From assembly GCA_963169105.1 (NCBI GenBank), contig OY720637.1:56442964-56506963 (forward strand): a DNA stretch of 64,000 bases. Direction: 5' to 3'. Positions 30,991-41,769 of the stretch are shown one piece after another (the first letter of the stretch is position 1; the number at the start of each line of letters is the position of its first letter). Under the pieces are notes generated by a model. The model was given only the letters and a program-made list of their open reading frames with translations. It made no database searches and was not told the origin of the DNA. Source of the stretch: Ceriagrion tenellum. Lineage: Eukaryota > Arthropoda > Insecta > Odonata > Coenagrionidae. The position numbers and the translations under genes were made by a program.

Positions 30991-33900
30991 AAACATTTTG
31001 CATATCTTTTCCTGAAACCAATGGTGATTGATTTGGCTGTAAGTAGTTGCTTTACTAGACTTTACTGAAAGTTGCCTTTTCCTGTGATATTCTACTTCTA
31101 ATTTACTGCACACTATGCTGTAGAAAATTTTTATGATAAATGTATGACTCTCTTGGGGAAGGGGATGTGTATCCAATTAGTATGGTGCTACAGAGGTATT
31201 GGTGTTCGCTTGGGTAGTTGTTTCTGGATTGTATGCATCTCGGAAATGTGCTCTCGAGGTAGCGATTCGAGAGGATGGGAAATCATGAAGGGTTTCGAAA
31301 AAAATGCTCTAGAGCGTATGCAAGCTGTAATGTTTTTTCATGAGCACAAGGGTGAATATTTCTCGCTTCGTATTTCTCGATCTGTCAAATAAATGCTTCG
31401 GTACAGTATCTGCATTAATCTTGGCAAGGCTATCTCATTGACTTTTTTTAGAGAGTTTGGTGAGGCGATTTTTCTGCCTTCAAAACGCTCGGATCCAATT
31501 CCCCTAACTAATTCACATTTGCATCATCAGGCCTAAGATATTCACCCGGCGTCGTACTCTGCGCGAATGAAATAAGCTCTTTGGAGGCGTCAATGACTAT
31601 AAATTCTAAAATAGTGGCAGCTCAATATCATCTTTCCGAGATAGCCTCAAAAGATGCTCGTTCATTTATTTTTTGTATTCCTTCTGTATTTTTTCCCTAT
31701 TTTCATGGTTTTCTTCGCCGCTAATGGCTATGTTTTCCGGAAATCTGGAATAAGTGACCGTGAGGCCAGAGCCACCTTTAGCTGACTGTGGGAAGAAAAT
31801 CATGAACTCGTATTAATCTTTTCAGGAAGAGAGGGCTACTAATAATTCTGGAGCCTATTATATCAATTTTATTAAACAAACCACGGTATATTTAATGGCA
31901 ACACTCGAGGAGACTTTTATTTTAAGAAACAGTGGTCGTGTTTAATTAAGTCAGTGATGGAAGTTGCTTTTTTATCGACGTTCTTGTCTAGCATGAAATT
32001 TTTTCTTGTCGTTCCTTTTAAGGCTTCAATACTCTTGTATTATTCCCGAAAGAATATTTTATTTATTAAAGGGAGAATACTAGATTTTCGAAATCGTATA
32101 ATGCATTTCTCATTTTTTATCTGTCGGTAGTCGCAATCTCACTGTTAACTAGTTACGGGGCAGAAAAAAATAACATTTATAATGCATACTACTTAATGTC
32201 CTGTTCTCAGACGAATCTTTCTCAGAATCTCTTCATGGCGCCAGTTTTTTTCGCCATCTCTTTGCCAACTTTCTTGCGTGATCTCGCAACTTGTGATGTA
32301 GCCGTGAGTACCCGCCCAGTTGATCGCTGCGTCCCGAGTGTGAAATTTATGGAAGAAATGCAGTCTCGAACATTTTTTTCTCTCCTAGTGCTTCAGCTTT
32401 GTGATTTTTTTACCGTTCCCTCGGCGAAAACCCTCTCGGGATTTGCGATATCTGATACGGACGCGAGATGATATTCGGCGCTCAGGAAAACCTTCCCCGG
32501 AAACGCTCAGTCGCAGCAGTCGGGAGAGATTTTTCGGAGTATTAAAGAATCTGTCTACTGGAAAGGCGAGAAAAGGACAACCTCGACCTTAAGGATGCTC
32601 GTGAGATGTATCATTTCTCCTATGATGCCAAGACTTTGGGCTAGTTTTAAATGAAAATATCTCATCTTTCCAAGGATATCGAAATATCTGCTGTTTTCCA
32701 CATTACTTTTTTAAATAAGTTACATTTCAAGAATCCTAAGGTTAATAAGTAAATATTTAAAAACTCTTAATTGTTTTTAGGGCCGATGCTCTAACAAATT
32801 ACCAATTAAAATAAATAATGTAGCTCAATTAGGTCGTTTAATAATGCAATTAAAGATGGGCTAGATCAAATAAAAGATGTAAATACTTTGCTTAATATTT
32901 CAGAATAATGGTTTGTATGAAATTATGTAATCAGTGTAACATTTTGGTTAATAATGTTGTTTATAAAGCTATTTTTGTAAAAAATGTCATTAAAATGGTA
33001 AAAGTTCTAATGAAAAGTTCAAAAACGCTGCAGAAAGCGGCATGGGTTATGTAAAAAAGTCTGAAATCTTTTGTATTTTTTACTTTTCACTTTCTGTAAT
33101 GAACTTGTTTTTGTGTGGCAAAAATTTTTTATTGTATATACACTGACCACTGTACTGGAAAATGTGGACCGTTTATCTCGAAGGCTATTTTGAATAGTAT
33201 CCATATTTATTGCTGGAAAAAAATAAATTCATATTTGCTATCTGATACCACACAGTTGACATGGTATATGTTGCGGGTGTTCATTCTTGAGGCTTTATTA
33301 TTAAAAAATGAGAGATTTTGTACAAATATACGGAATGGGAAATGTATCAGTTGGTACTTATGTTTTTAACTATGTTTGAAACTAAATCAATTACTCACCG
33401 GAGAAATATTTATATAATCTCAAAAAAAAACTTCAGACGCTAAGGCTTTTTCCCCGTACGTGGTGAAAAAATAATCAAATTAATGTCATGCAGTGCATTC
33501 AGCTTTAGTTAATCACGGGGAATTTCAGTCATATGAAACTATATATTTGTGCAATTGGTGTAAAAATATTGACTTCATGCTTTTTAGAGCTGCTGAAAGA
33601 AAAAATAATCAATGAAATAAAAAATAATAATCATTAAAATTGCATCGTATTTTCACCCAAAATTGTTCCAATGTATGAACTCGTGGCCATAAAATAGCTC
33701 CTGTAATACGGAGAATTTGTCCAGGGAGCTATCCATCAACGTACTTGCAGGGACATGCATCGTGTGGACATGTCTGAATGCGAAGTATTGAAGAGGAGCG
33801 AAATTCTATAGTGGCAATTTTCTCACGAAGCCGGGCCTATGGGAGAGAAAGCAGTGGCACTTTTTTTATATGTCTTTCCAGTTTCAGAAAAAAATTGAGT

Positions 33901-34789
33901 CTTTGGCGCCCTCAACGTAGGTCTCGCGATGTCTCCTCGTTAGACTCTTTGTTGATCACAGGGCTAGACTCACAAATTTTTGCGTCACTTTATGTTCCGG
34001 GATTATTTCGCACTTCACTGGGCATACATTTTGCAATATTTGCTTTCGCACACGTGCTATCGCCCTATAGATGTAATCTTGCCGCATGGAACTGCAAGTT
34101 TTAGAATTGAACTTTTGGAAAAGATCACACCTGGGCTTTACGTTGCTAAGAATGTCGAAATACTGCAACAGAAATGGCAAACAATATATTCATTTATCGG
34201 ATAAATAACAGTAAATTAGTTTACATAGTGATTTAACAGTTTGTATTTCGGACTATTTGTACATTTCGCATCTGATTATAAGTACTCCATCATCCCTAGA
34301 GTGTCGACTTCAGGCAGATTCTCTGGCTTGGCACGAACTTCCATGCTGACGAAACACTTAAAAATCATGAAACTATTAGAAAATGATGCAAACCTAAATA
34401 CATACATACTATCTGAAATTCAAACGCAATATTTAAACGAAATAACAGAAGGCTGAAGATAAATAAACGGACAGTGAATAGTGACACTCGCCGAACTATT
34501 CGCCGGTATCTCGTATGGTGGACGGCAGGTGTGACGTCACGCATACAACTTCCAAAATGGAGCGTAAAAAGCTGCGTTGGAAAACGATATCATCTTTGTA
34601 AGTTTCCTCTATTGTATATATATATACAAAATAGAAAACATTTAACATATACAATAAACATTTATGTGTGGATTTGCCGCTGAGCGGTCTGAGTGAATGA
34701 ACGAAATGAAATGATAAATATATGAAACACTTTTGGTTCTCTACATGACGCATGAGGTAAAATTGCTGTAAAAAAACTCTACCGTCAGA

Positions 34790-35085
34790 AAGGAGGGCGA
34801 GAATAGGCTGCAAGCGTTGAATGAAATTCGAAATCGACTGAGTAGGTGGTTGGAGGACCTAATTAGGGGGGATGGGTTTCTCAAGAATGGGGTAGAGGAA
34901 AGGATGTTGGGTAAGCGGGGAAGAGGAAGAAGGAGAATAGGTTTCATGGACGGGATGAAGAAGAGTAGATTGTATGCAGAGGTGAAAAAAGAAACATAAG
35001 ACGTAGTTAGGCCCCCAAAAGTGTAGAAAACCGGGAGGAGTTTCTCTGACATTCTGCAAAACCTACCCTAAACGGTAGAATACTT
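34790..35085 (+). mobile_element. Family C retrotransposon 3' end, best-preserved coding copy
   Basis: It encodes IRNRLSRWLEDLIRGDGFLK, RMLGKRGRGRRRIGFMDGMK and SRLYAEVKKET before a stop (34817-34999). The layout RR-LE-I-GDGFL-NGVE-R-LGKRGRGRRRIGFMDG-K--R-YAE-K is a reverse-transcriptase C-terminus. The 3' tail follows (TGTAGAAAACCGGGAGGAGT, CATTCTGCAAAACCTACC, CGGTAGAATACTTTTTAAA). The element is truncated just upstream of this C-terminal segment. Confidence 0.8.
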
Positions 35086-35089
35086 TTTA

Positions 35090-35600
35090 AAAAACCATCT
35101 CCAGTATGACTCTGGAAAAATCTTACTCAAAATACCTTTAAGGTTAAAGGTTTTCTCCTCGTAGACTGGTAACATTTTCTTTCCTCTGCTTCCCCAGAGA
35201 GAGAGAGACAGGGGGGAAGGCTGTAAAGTTGTAAAAAGTCGAAAAATCTTCCGACGGCGGAGAGGACACCCGAGGAGGTGCGTTTGGCGGCTCTCTCGTC
35301 GCCCAATAAATCCCCGGCGTGCACCGACTGCCGCCCTTTTATGACGCCGCCGGCCTTGCAGTGTGCCTTCTCCTCCTCCCGGTTGTTGGCTGGAAATCAC
35401 CGCCTAAAGAGTCCCCGATTTTGCTGAATAAGACGTAGTATACGGTCGTGGTTACATCGACCACCTGTGCCTCCGCGAACCAGGTCGCCTTCTCCTGGCG
35501 TCTTTGCTCGAATGCCTCCCGCGCCGAGTCATTTCTACCGTTGCTCGGAAAGATCCGGAACTGACAAAAAAAAGTTCCAGCGCTTATTACTTTCATAAAT
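35090..35600. other. GC-rich intronic block, no gene assigned
   Basis: It is open on the bottom strand in two overlapping frames for 85-110 codons, with no recognised domain. Composition is richer in G+C than the rest of the intron. It separates a family C copy from a mariner remnant and may itself be a transposon piece. Confidence 0.3.
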
Positions 35601-35621
35601 TTATCACGGAAAGTTTAACAC

Positions 35622-35864
35622 TTACTCGGCGTTATCCCCATTGCTTAGCCACACGATTATCTCAGAGATGATCCCTCTGCTTAAAGCCTGGATAAAAGGC
35701 ATTTTTCGGTATCCCGTCGGGATTTTTTTAAATCTCCTCAATTGTGACAAATAATCATCTCCTACGGGGGAAACATTAGCCTTGGTTATGGAAAAAACGT
35801 CATCTGGGGCCAGATCAGTTGAGTATTGGGGCTGCGAAAGGACTGCCATCTCATTATTTTGCAA
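35622..35864 (-). pseudogene. Mariner-like transposase remnant
   Basis: The bottom strand is open for 80 codons and contains VLSQPQYSTDLAPDDVFS. The pattern (hydrophobic)-PPYSPDLAP-D-F(F) is the signature around the last catalytic acidic residue of mariner/Tc1 transposases. The usual Cys/Asp spacing after LAP is altered and the downstream residues diverge quickly. It reads as a decayed fragment without recognisable inverted repeats. Confidence 0.65.
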
Positions 35865-35889
35865 AACTCATAAATAACTAGGCCATTAA

Positions 35890-36432
35890 GGTCGTTTGAG
35901 TGAGATAGTTCCTTAGACATAATGGAGACAATATTCGAATTATAAGTTTTAATTTCAGCAGTAGGAAGCGTGAATTATATACTACATTTTTTATAGCGCT
36001 ATAATATATTTTTGTCTGAAATTATAGGTTATCAAATAAATATATCCACGTAAGTCTTTGATTTGACTCATTTTTTCACGTAGTACGTTCAAAACTCCAG
36101 AACGGAAGGATTTTTCGCGATTCTGAAAAAAATATTGCAATGACAATATGATTTATTTTCAAAAATTGTCGAGAAAATATACAAACTACGCCCTGTTAAT
36201 TTTTTGACGAGATCCACATGTTAATATGACTCATTTTTTAAATAAAATCTCTCAGGAGAGCGTAACCTACCGTTTCCCATTTAAAAGGACTGGTATTATT
36301 TGTCAAAAATCTCGGAAATTGGTTCGGTATGGGGCTGATATTTTGGTATCTTTGGAAGAGTAATATATTTGTTGTTAAAATGAGACCAAACTCATTGAGT
36401 TCTTGGTGAAATGATATTTCGCTCGAACTACC
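35890..36432. mobile_element. Family T DNA transposon, copy 2, flanked by TTAA
   Basis: The left end is GGTCGTTTGAGTGAGATAGT and the right end GATATTTCGCTCGAACTACC. TTAA lies immediately outside both ends (35886-35889 and 36433-36436). A TTAA target duplication is the rule for piggyBac-type elements, though the terminal bases here are GGT rather than the usual CC. The body aligns with 26233-26802 and, reversed, with 39616-40168. No transposase coding frame. Confidence 0.8.
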
Positions 36433-36436
36433 TTAA

Positions 36437-38560
36437 GTCTCATTAAATCTCCTTTAAATCAGCATGACTCTCTTTAGGTGATGGTCGACCTGAACAAGAT
36501 TCATTATTGACCGATTCTTGGCCAGTCTCAAACCTTTTAAACCGTTCATGGGGGTTCCAAACTTTTTGCCACCAGAATTTTGTGCAGTTTCTTAAAACGA
36601 TTCCACCAACATCACTCAAACTCTACGCTAACTCTTTTTCTTTGACATTCCCATAAAAATCGTCTAGCTTTTAAAAAAAATTGTGCTAAAACAGCAGTAG
36701 TTCGATCGCGAGTTGGCATACTACAGTCTACGAAGACATGGCGATTTTGGCGTATTTTTAATAAAAGTTAACCACGCGACACTACAGAGACTGTGCAATG
36801 CAAACAATCCTGAAACAATTTATCTTGCCTCGTGTCCATCCGTATCTCACCGTAGCAAATTCATGAGTAAAAAACTTGTTGAGTAGTTGTGTTAATATTC
36901 CGATACTGGTGTCAACGAAATGCGAGTGAGCCGATTGGATAAGCCTCAAAAAAATTATTGATAGAGGATAATCGTTAAAACTTAACATTCTCCATAACCG
37001 GATTTCTAAAACAAGAGAGTTGAGTCAGAGGAAGTTTCAGATTAGATCTAGGCCCGCATGAATGTGTTAGTTCTCTCGTTGCCGTTCATCTGAAGCTTGA
37101 GAGGTTTACTTAAGTGAATCATAAAATGTTTCCTTTAGTTTTTTCCTATCGATTTTCTCTTTCTGATCCCGTATATAATAATGAAATAATTGCGTATTTT
37201 GTTAAAATTAAGGCTAGCGTGTCAAGGCTTTTCGCTACGGATAAATATTGCGCGTAATCGCGACGATTCTCGTATCGCTAAATGTCGTTTTATTGAGTGT
37301 AATTGCACTATTTTTGCATGAAAGTGTTGTGTGGAGGCGTTTTTAATTTACTCCGTGACTGTTAATGTATAATATTACTACAGATATGAGGATTTCGAGG
37401 ATTAACCTCGTGAGTGAAGGAAAATGATTCGAGTTTGGTTTAGTTGTAGTCAGGAGTAGTTGAAAGAAATACCAGGAAAATAATCTTCGAATACAAGAAC
37501 GCCAATTGATTCGTCGCCTTGGAATTAAATTTAACCGCGGATCGTATTAGTTAACCCACGCTTCCAGGAAGGGAGACGTTTCTTTCGACCCACCTGGTTC
37601 AGCGATAAGTAATTGAAATTTATTTCTTAGGGCCCACATCGGAAGTACAATACATAAGCCTTATATTTCATCCTTTCTCATTATTGCTTTAAAATTCTTT
37701 TAAAAAAAGAGTTGTAAAAGAATTCTAAAAATCCAGCGTTGTTGCTGGGCCGAATGATAAAACGAATTTGTGGGATTGGGAGTGTTTAAAAAGCATTTTC
37801 TAGTTTTTAAAAGGTTGTATTGTTGACTAAATTATGAGATTTCTCCTTTGGCACGTCCATTTTTAACCTCTTTTCAATTTTCGTACCCGGTTTGGGCAAT
37901 ATCATGGGAATTCGAATCGCAATCTCTCGATTGCACCTCCGCCATACGAGGAAAAATTTATTTTGCCAATGGATTATATAAATCAGGTCATGGATAGGAT
38001 ATAATTCAATTTAATATTTGAATTAACACAATTTATTCCCTCGAGGGCTCGTAACGAGATTATCTGTCGGTAATTTTCGAACTGCCTTGGATAAATTGAA
38101 ATTCTATATTTAAAAAAAGTATCCCGGTAAAAAAGGAAAGCAAATTTGCAGAATGAAAGCCCCGTTATTGAGCACTCAGTTATACAAGTTAGACTTGGGT
38201 CAATTCAATTCAAGCTAAAAATATAATTATTGGGCTCCAGCGGAAATTGGAGATTTACTATGGGAAAGGCAGGGAAGTATCATATTTCTTTGGCGCCAAT
38301 ATCGATGTTAGTAGGTCCAGACGGATGCCTCTTAGGCTCAAGCGCGTGCGTAATTAACTCACTTTCTCTATACCCCGTGACGCCTGAAGATTTCCATAAC
38401 ATGTGCAAAACGTAGTTCCCAGAAAGTTGCGTATTTTGGGCGTTGGTGGTGTTTTATGGAGGCATCTTGACTCGCACCCGGGTCCTATAATTGCGGAAAT
38501 GCTGTCTCCAATAAGCTACCTCGCCACTTGGAAACTAAATTGAAAGATTGATAAGGGTAA
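36437..38560. other. AT-rich intronic sequence, nothing recognised
   Basis: Short open frames only, no repeat partner noticed. Confidence 0.3.
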
Positions 38561-38567
38561 TGCACCG

Positions 38568-38640
38568 GTTAAGGTATGATAGGTTCAAGTAGAGGAGAGT
38601 GATAATTCTCTGGGTTTTCGCTGGCGAAGACATCTCCATT
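38568..38640 (-). mobile_element. Family C 3' terminal fragment
   Basis: CACCGGTTAAGGTATGATAG and CAAGTAGAGGAGAG-GATAATTCTC match the outer end of family C (compare 15215-15275 and 26018-26070). It directly precedes a family A copy. Confidence 0.4.
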
Positions 38641-38644
38641 ATCA

Positions 38645-39135
38645 TTGGTCGTTCAATCCTAAGATTGGTTGACTGTAGCCCTCCACTCTTCCTTATCTAA
38701 TGCTATGTCCCTTACCTCGTGGTATCTCTTCTTGTTTACTTTCCTCTTTATTTGGTCCATGAACTTATCCCAGGGTCTTCCTCTGGGGACTTTACTCCCT
38801 AATTTTCCTTCAATTACATTCTTCGCAAACCCATTGTGCCTCAGGATGTGTTCAGTCCATGAGGTTAACCTTTTCCGTACAGCGTTCAATATGCTCCTTT
38901 CCTCGCCTACTCGTCTGTGAACCTCATCATTTATCATCTTTTCCGTCCATTTTATTTTCATCGTCCTCCTCCAGCATCAGGTTTCGAAGGCTTTTAGTCT
39001 GCTCTTGTCCGCTTTTCCATTGGTCCATGCTTCCGATCCATTTAGTGCCACGCTGCACACAAATGTCTTTTTATACTGTTTCCTAGTTTGTAGTTCTTTC
39101 TCTTTTGAACAATGCAGTTGTCTTTTTATCATGAA
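38645..39135 (-). mobile_element. Family A non-LTR retrotransposon 3' end, copy 3
   Basis: The bottom strand is open for 100 codons (38659-38961) and gives MKIKWTEKMINDEVHRRVGE, RLTSWTEHILRHNGFAKNVI, EGKLGSKVPRGRPWDKFMDQ and the end EEWRATVNQS. This is the cleanest family A C-terminus in the window and shows the pattern W-EHILRHNGF-K, EGK--GK-PRGRP. The family 3' signature GTTCAATCCTAAGATTGG begins at 38652 on the + strand. Confidence 0.85.
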
Positions 39136-39139
39136 AGTT

Positions 39140-39500
39140 TTCTTTCACATGGTCTCTCTTAGTCTCAGCATACATCCTACCTGTCTTCATACCGTCCTCG
39201 GAACTTATTCACATCCTTCCCCGTCCCCGCTTTCTCCACGTCCTCCCCTCCATCATGGCCTTCGATTACCTCCTCCAATCACCCTCCCTGCCTATTCCTT
39301 ATCTCCTCCTTTATCTCCGAAGTTTCCTCACATCGTCCATCATGTCGAGTACTGACTCGTATGTCTTCCTTTTCATCCACCTCGCTGTCTTCTAGTCTAT
39401 CCTCGTTCTCTTTTCTCCTAGTCCACGTTTTTTCCCCATTACAACGCTACTCTACGTATTAACCTCCTCGCAAGTGTTTTCTTTACTACCTTACCCAAGG
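39140..39500 (-). mobile_element. Degraded retrotransposon coding fragment
   Basis: The bottom strand gives RCNGEKTWTRRKENEDRLED and further charged, Arg/Glu-rich residues. TWT-RKE---RLE resembles the region just before the EAFE-W-WRR segment of the reverse-transcriptase C-terminus. It continues from family A copy 3 but may belong to another copy. Confidence 0.4.
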
Positions 39501-39615
39501 TCTCCGTCATGTGCTCCTTTTTGTAGCTGAAAGCTACAAAATTCGCTAGCGCATATCTCGCTTGGTAAGTGCGCTTCTCAATTTTCCCGATCGACAGAAT
39601 CCCGGATTATGAGAA

Positions 39616-40168
39616 GACAGTTCGAGCGAGATATCATTTCACCTAGAAATTAATGAATTTGGTGTCATTTCAAAGAAAAATAACTTATGCTTTCAAAGAT
39701 ACCAAAGTATCAGCCCCTGATCTAACCACTTTCCCAGATATTTGCCAAAAAATATATGCCATTTTACTTGGGAAACGGTACGCGTGTTCACTCCGGAGAG
39801 ATTATTTAAAAATTGAGGAGTTCGTAATATCCAGATATCGTCAAAAAATTAACCGTATATAGTAAGTATGCTTTCTCAACTATTTAAAACATAAATAATT
39901 CGGTCACTGTAGTTATTGTTTCAGAATCACAAAAAAAACCTTCCGACGAGAAGGAGTTTTAAACATACCGCTTGAAATAAATTAGTCAAGTTAAAGATTT
40001 ATCCTGATATATTTATCTAATTACTGATAATTTCTGTCGTATACAATATATATTATTGCATTATTAATATAGCAATATTTTATTCATGCTTCCCACAGCT
40101 GCTGAAATCAAAACGTATAGTTTGAATATGATGATTGTGACTAGGGAACTATGTCGCTCTTACTACCT
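39616..40168. mobile_element. Family T DNA transposon, copy 3 (reverse orientation)
   Basis: The ends are CAGTTCGAGCGAGATATCAT and GGAACTATGTCGCTCTTACT, inverted versions of each other and of the ends of the 35.9-kb copy. Shared interior words (in complement) include ATACCAAAGTATCAGCCC, AATAATTCGGTCACTG-like and AACGTAT-GTTTGAATAT. The flanking TTAA is no longer intact. Confidence 0.7.
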
Positions 40169-40174
40169 GAATGA

Positions 40175-40400
40175 AGTTGAGAGATCGAGAAGTAGGTGAG
40201 TCGAGTTAATGGAGGAAGGGATACAGGACACAGAATGCTGTTGTAGTAGGCACAATGCTGGGTGATAGGGAAAAGAAGAGAAGGATTTGACTTTTGAAAT
40301 TAATGATGTTAAGTGGGAGGTGAGCAGAACTACAGAGAGATATCATGTTGAGCAACCAATGTAAGAGAGAAGGACTGTAGAAAAACGTGTGTTAACTAGC
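40175..40400 (+). mobile_element. Possible diverged family C fragment
   Basis: GAAGTAGGTGAGTCGAGTTA and AATGCTGGGTGATAGGGAAA follow the same order as GAGTAGGTGGTTGGAGGACC and GATGTTGGGTAAGCGGGGAA in the 34.8-kb copy, with many changes. Confidence 0.35.
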
Positions 40401-40605
40401 GGTATAATACACATTGTTCTTTATACACTATTTCTGAGTATAAAGAACTCTTTCCCGCTATACAATACCCCCTCTCGAGCCGGTTAACTTTTATTTATAC
40501 GTATCTAATAATGATGTCATATCATGGCGAACTTTAAATTTAATTTCATAATATATATAATATAACAGTCATAATGTCAACTTAAAATCGAATATGGCCT
40601 CCATT

Positions 40606-40680
40606 TTGACTAGGAAAATGCTTCCTGCAGCTGCTGAAATAGAAAAGCAAAATCGGAATAGCGTCATAGTTCCCTCCCTG
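40606..40680. mobile_element. Family T end fragment
   Basis: AATGCTTCCTGCAGCTGCTG then AAATAGAAAAG and AGCGTCATAGTTCCCTCC match the right ~70 bp of 39616-40168 (ATGCTTCCCACAGCTGCTGA ... GGGAACTATGTCG). Confidence 0.55.
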
Positions 40681-40689
40681 TCTTCCTCA

Positions 40690-41320
40690 TAAAAAAAATC
40701 CGATCTTATCCTATCGTAAACTTCAGATTCTGTATCTACAGGGTAGGTTGATTGAGGAACGATTCCTTTGGACTATCGTGCATCGTCGAGGTAGAGTACT
40801 TCGCCCAATTCTTACTCCTCTCTTCATGAATTCAGCCAACTTTCTGCCTCTTCTTCATAAATCCCGGATTTTCCATTCCTCGCCTCTTCCTTCCCGGTTG
40901 CCGACTGACGCATCACTTTTCCCAATGCCTGTGATAAATCGGTCTGACGTCGGTCTCAAGTTCGCGGCGCTGCATTCAACGAGGCTATAGCATTTCTGCC
41001 TTCAAAACCACGTCTTTCAGGTGAATATATTCCGTACGGTAAAAGTGTCAGAATTCAAATTTTTATTTAAAAAAGAAATGGGCGTGGTCTGGATACAATT
41101 GAGATGTGACTGTGAAGAAGAAGGGTGGAGAAGACTGTGGAGAAGCCCACAAGGGCGTGTTACTTTAAGCAGAGAAAGAGGCATAAATTGTCGAGGGAAA
41201 TTCAAAGGAGGTATAATAAGGGGATTGAGAGACAGATTTTGAAGTGTTGCTGGACTGTTGAAGATTGCGATAAAAGGATAAACTTCAAGTCCCTGAGGCA
41301 GGTTGAATAAAATAATTAGC
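40690..41320. other. Intronic stretch, no gene assigned
   Basis: 41000-41310 is purine-rich and open in two + strand frames and one bottom-strand frame. The peptides are rich in Lys/Arg, lack a recognised domain and could be eroded element sequence. Confidence 0.3.
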
Positions 41321-41478
41321 AACTTAAATAAAACTTTGTATACTCCACTATAGGTTTAATAACACGACCCGGGTTTTGACACTTCGTGTCATCTGAAGAT
41401 CTGTAGATGACACGAAGTGTCGAAACCCGGGTCATGTTATTAAACCTATAGTGGAGTATACAAAGTTTTATTTAAGTT
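41321..41478. repeat. Near-perfect 74-bp-arm palindrome with hammerhead-like centre
   Basis: 41321-41394 and 41405-41478 are inverted copies matching at 72 of 74 positions, with a 10-nt centre GAAGATCTGT. From the centre outward each arm reads AGATGACACGAAGTGTC, then GAAACCCGGGTC (the left arm has AAAACC), then a TGTTATTAAACC segment and a TATAGTGGAGTATACAAAG segment. GACAC-gaa-GTGTC is itself a small hairpin flanked by a CTGAAGA/CTGTAGA word and GAAAC. It lies in the glypican intron, about 290 bp upstream of a family E retrotransposon. Confidence 0.9.
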
Positions 41479-41769
41479 ACTATGACTTACTTCCACAAAG
41501 TCAAGCCTGGAACCATTTCCTTAGTGAAAATAATTAGCATTTTTTTCGCCATCAAGGATAATTAAAGTATATAAAGCTGAAGAAGGAGTAAATGTACGCT
41601 GCCAAAAGAGTATAGGGTAATTTTTAATGGTGCAGATTACTCCATAAATATGCTCTATGTTACACAATAATGGGCATATAAAACTTTTAAAGTACCTACG
41701 TAAATAAATGAGGATAAGTATGGCGATGAACGATGAACTTTCGGGAAATAAGAAAAATTATCTTTCTTA

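Noticed and set aside
32196..32592. Overlapping + strand frames as an extra intronic gene
   Set aside because: Short frames without recognised domain, splice context or codon bias.
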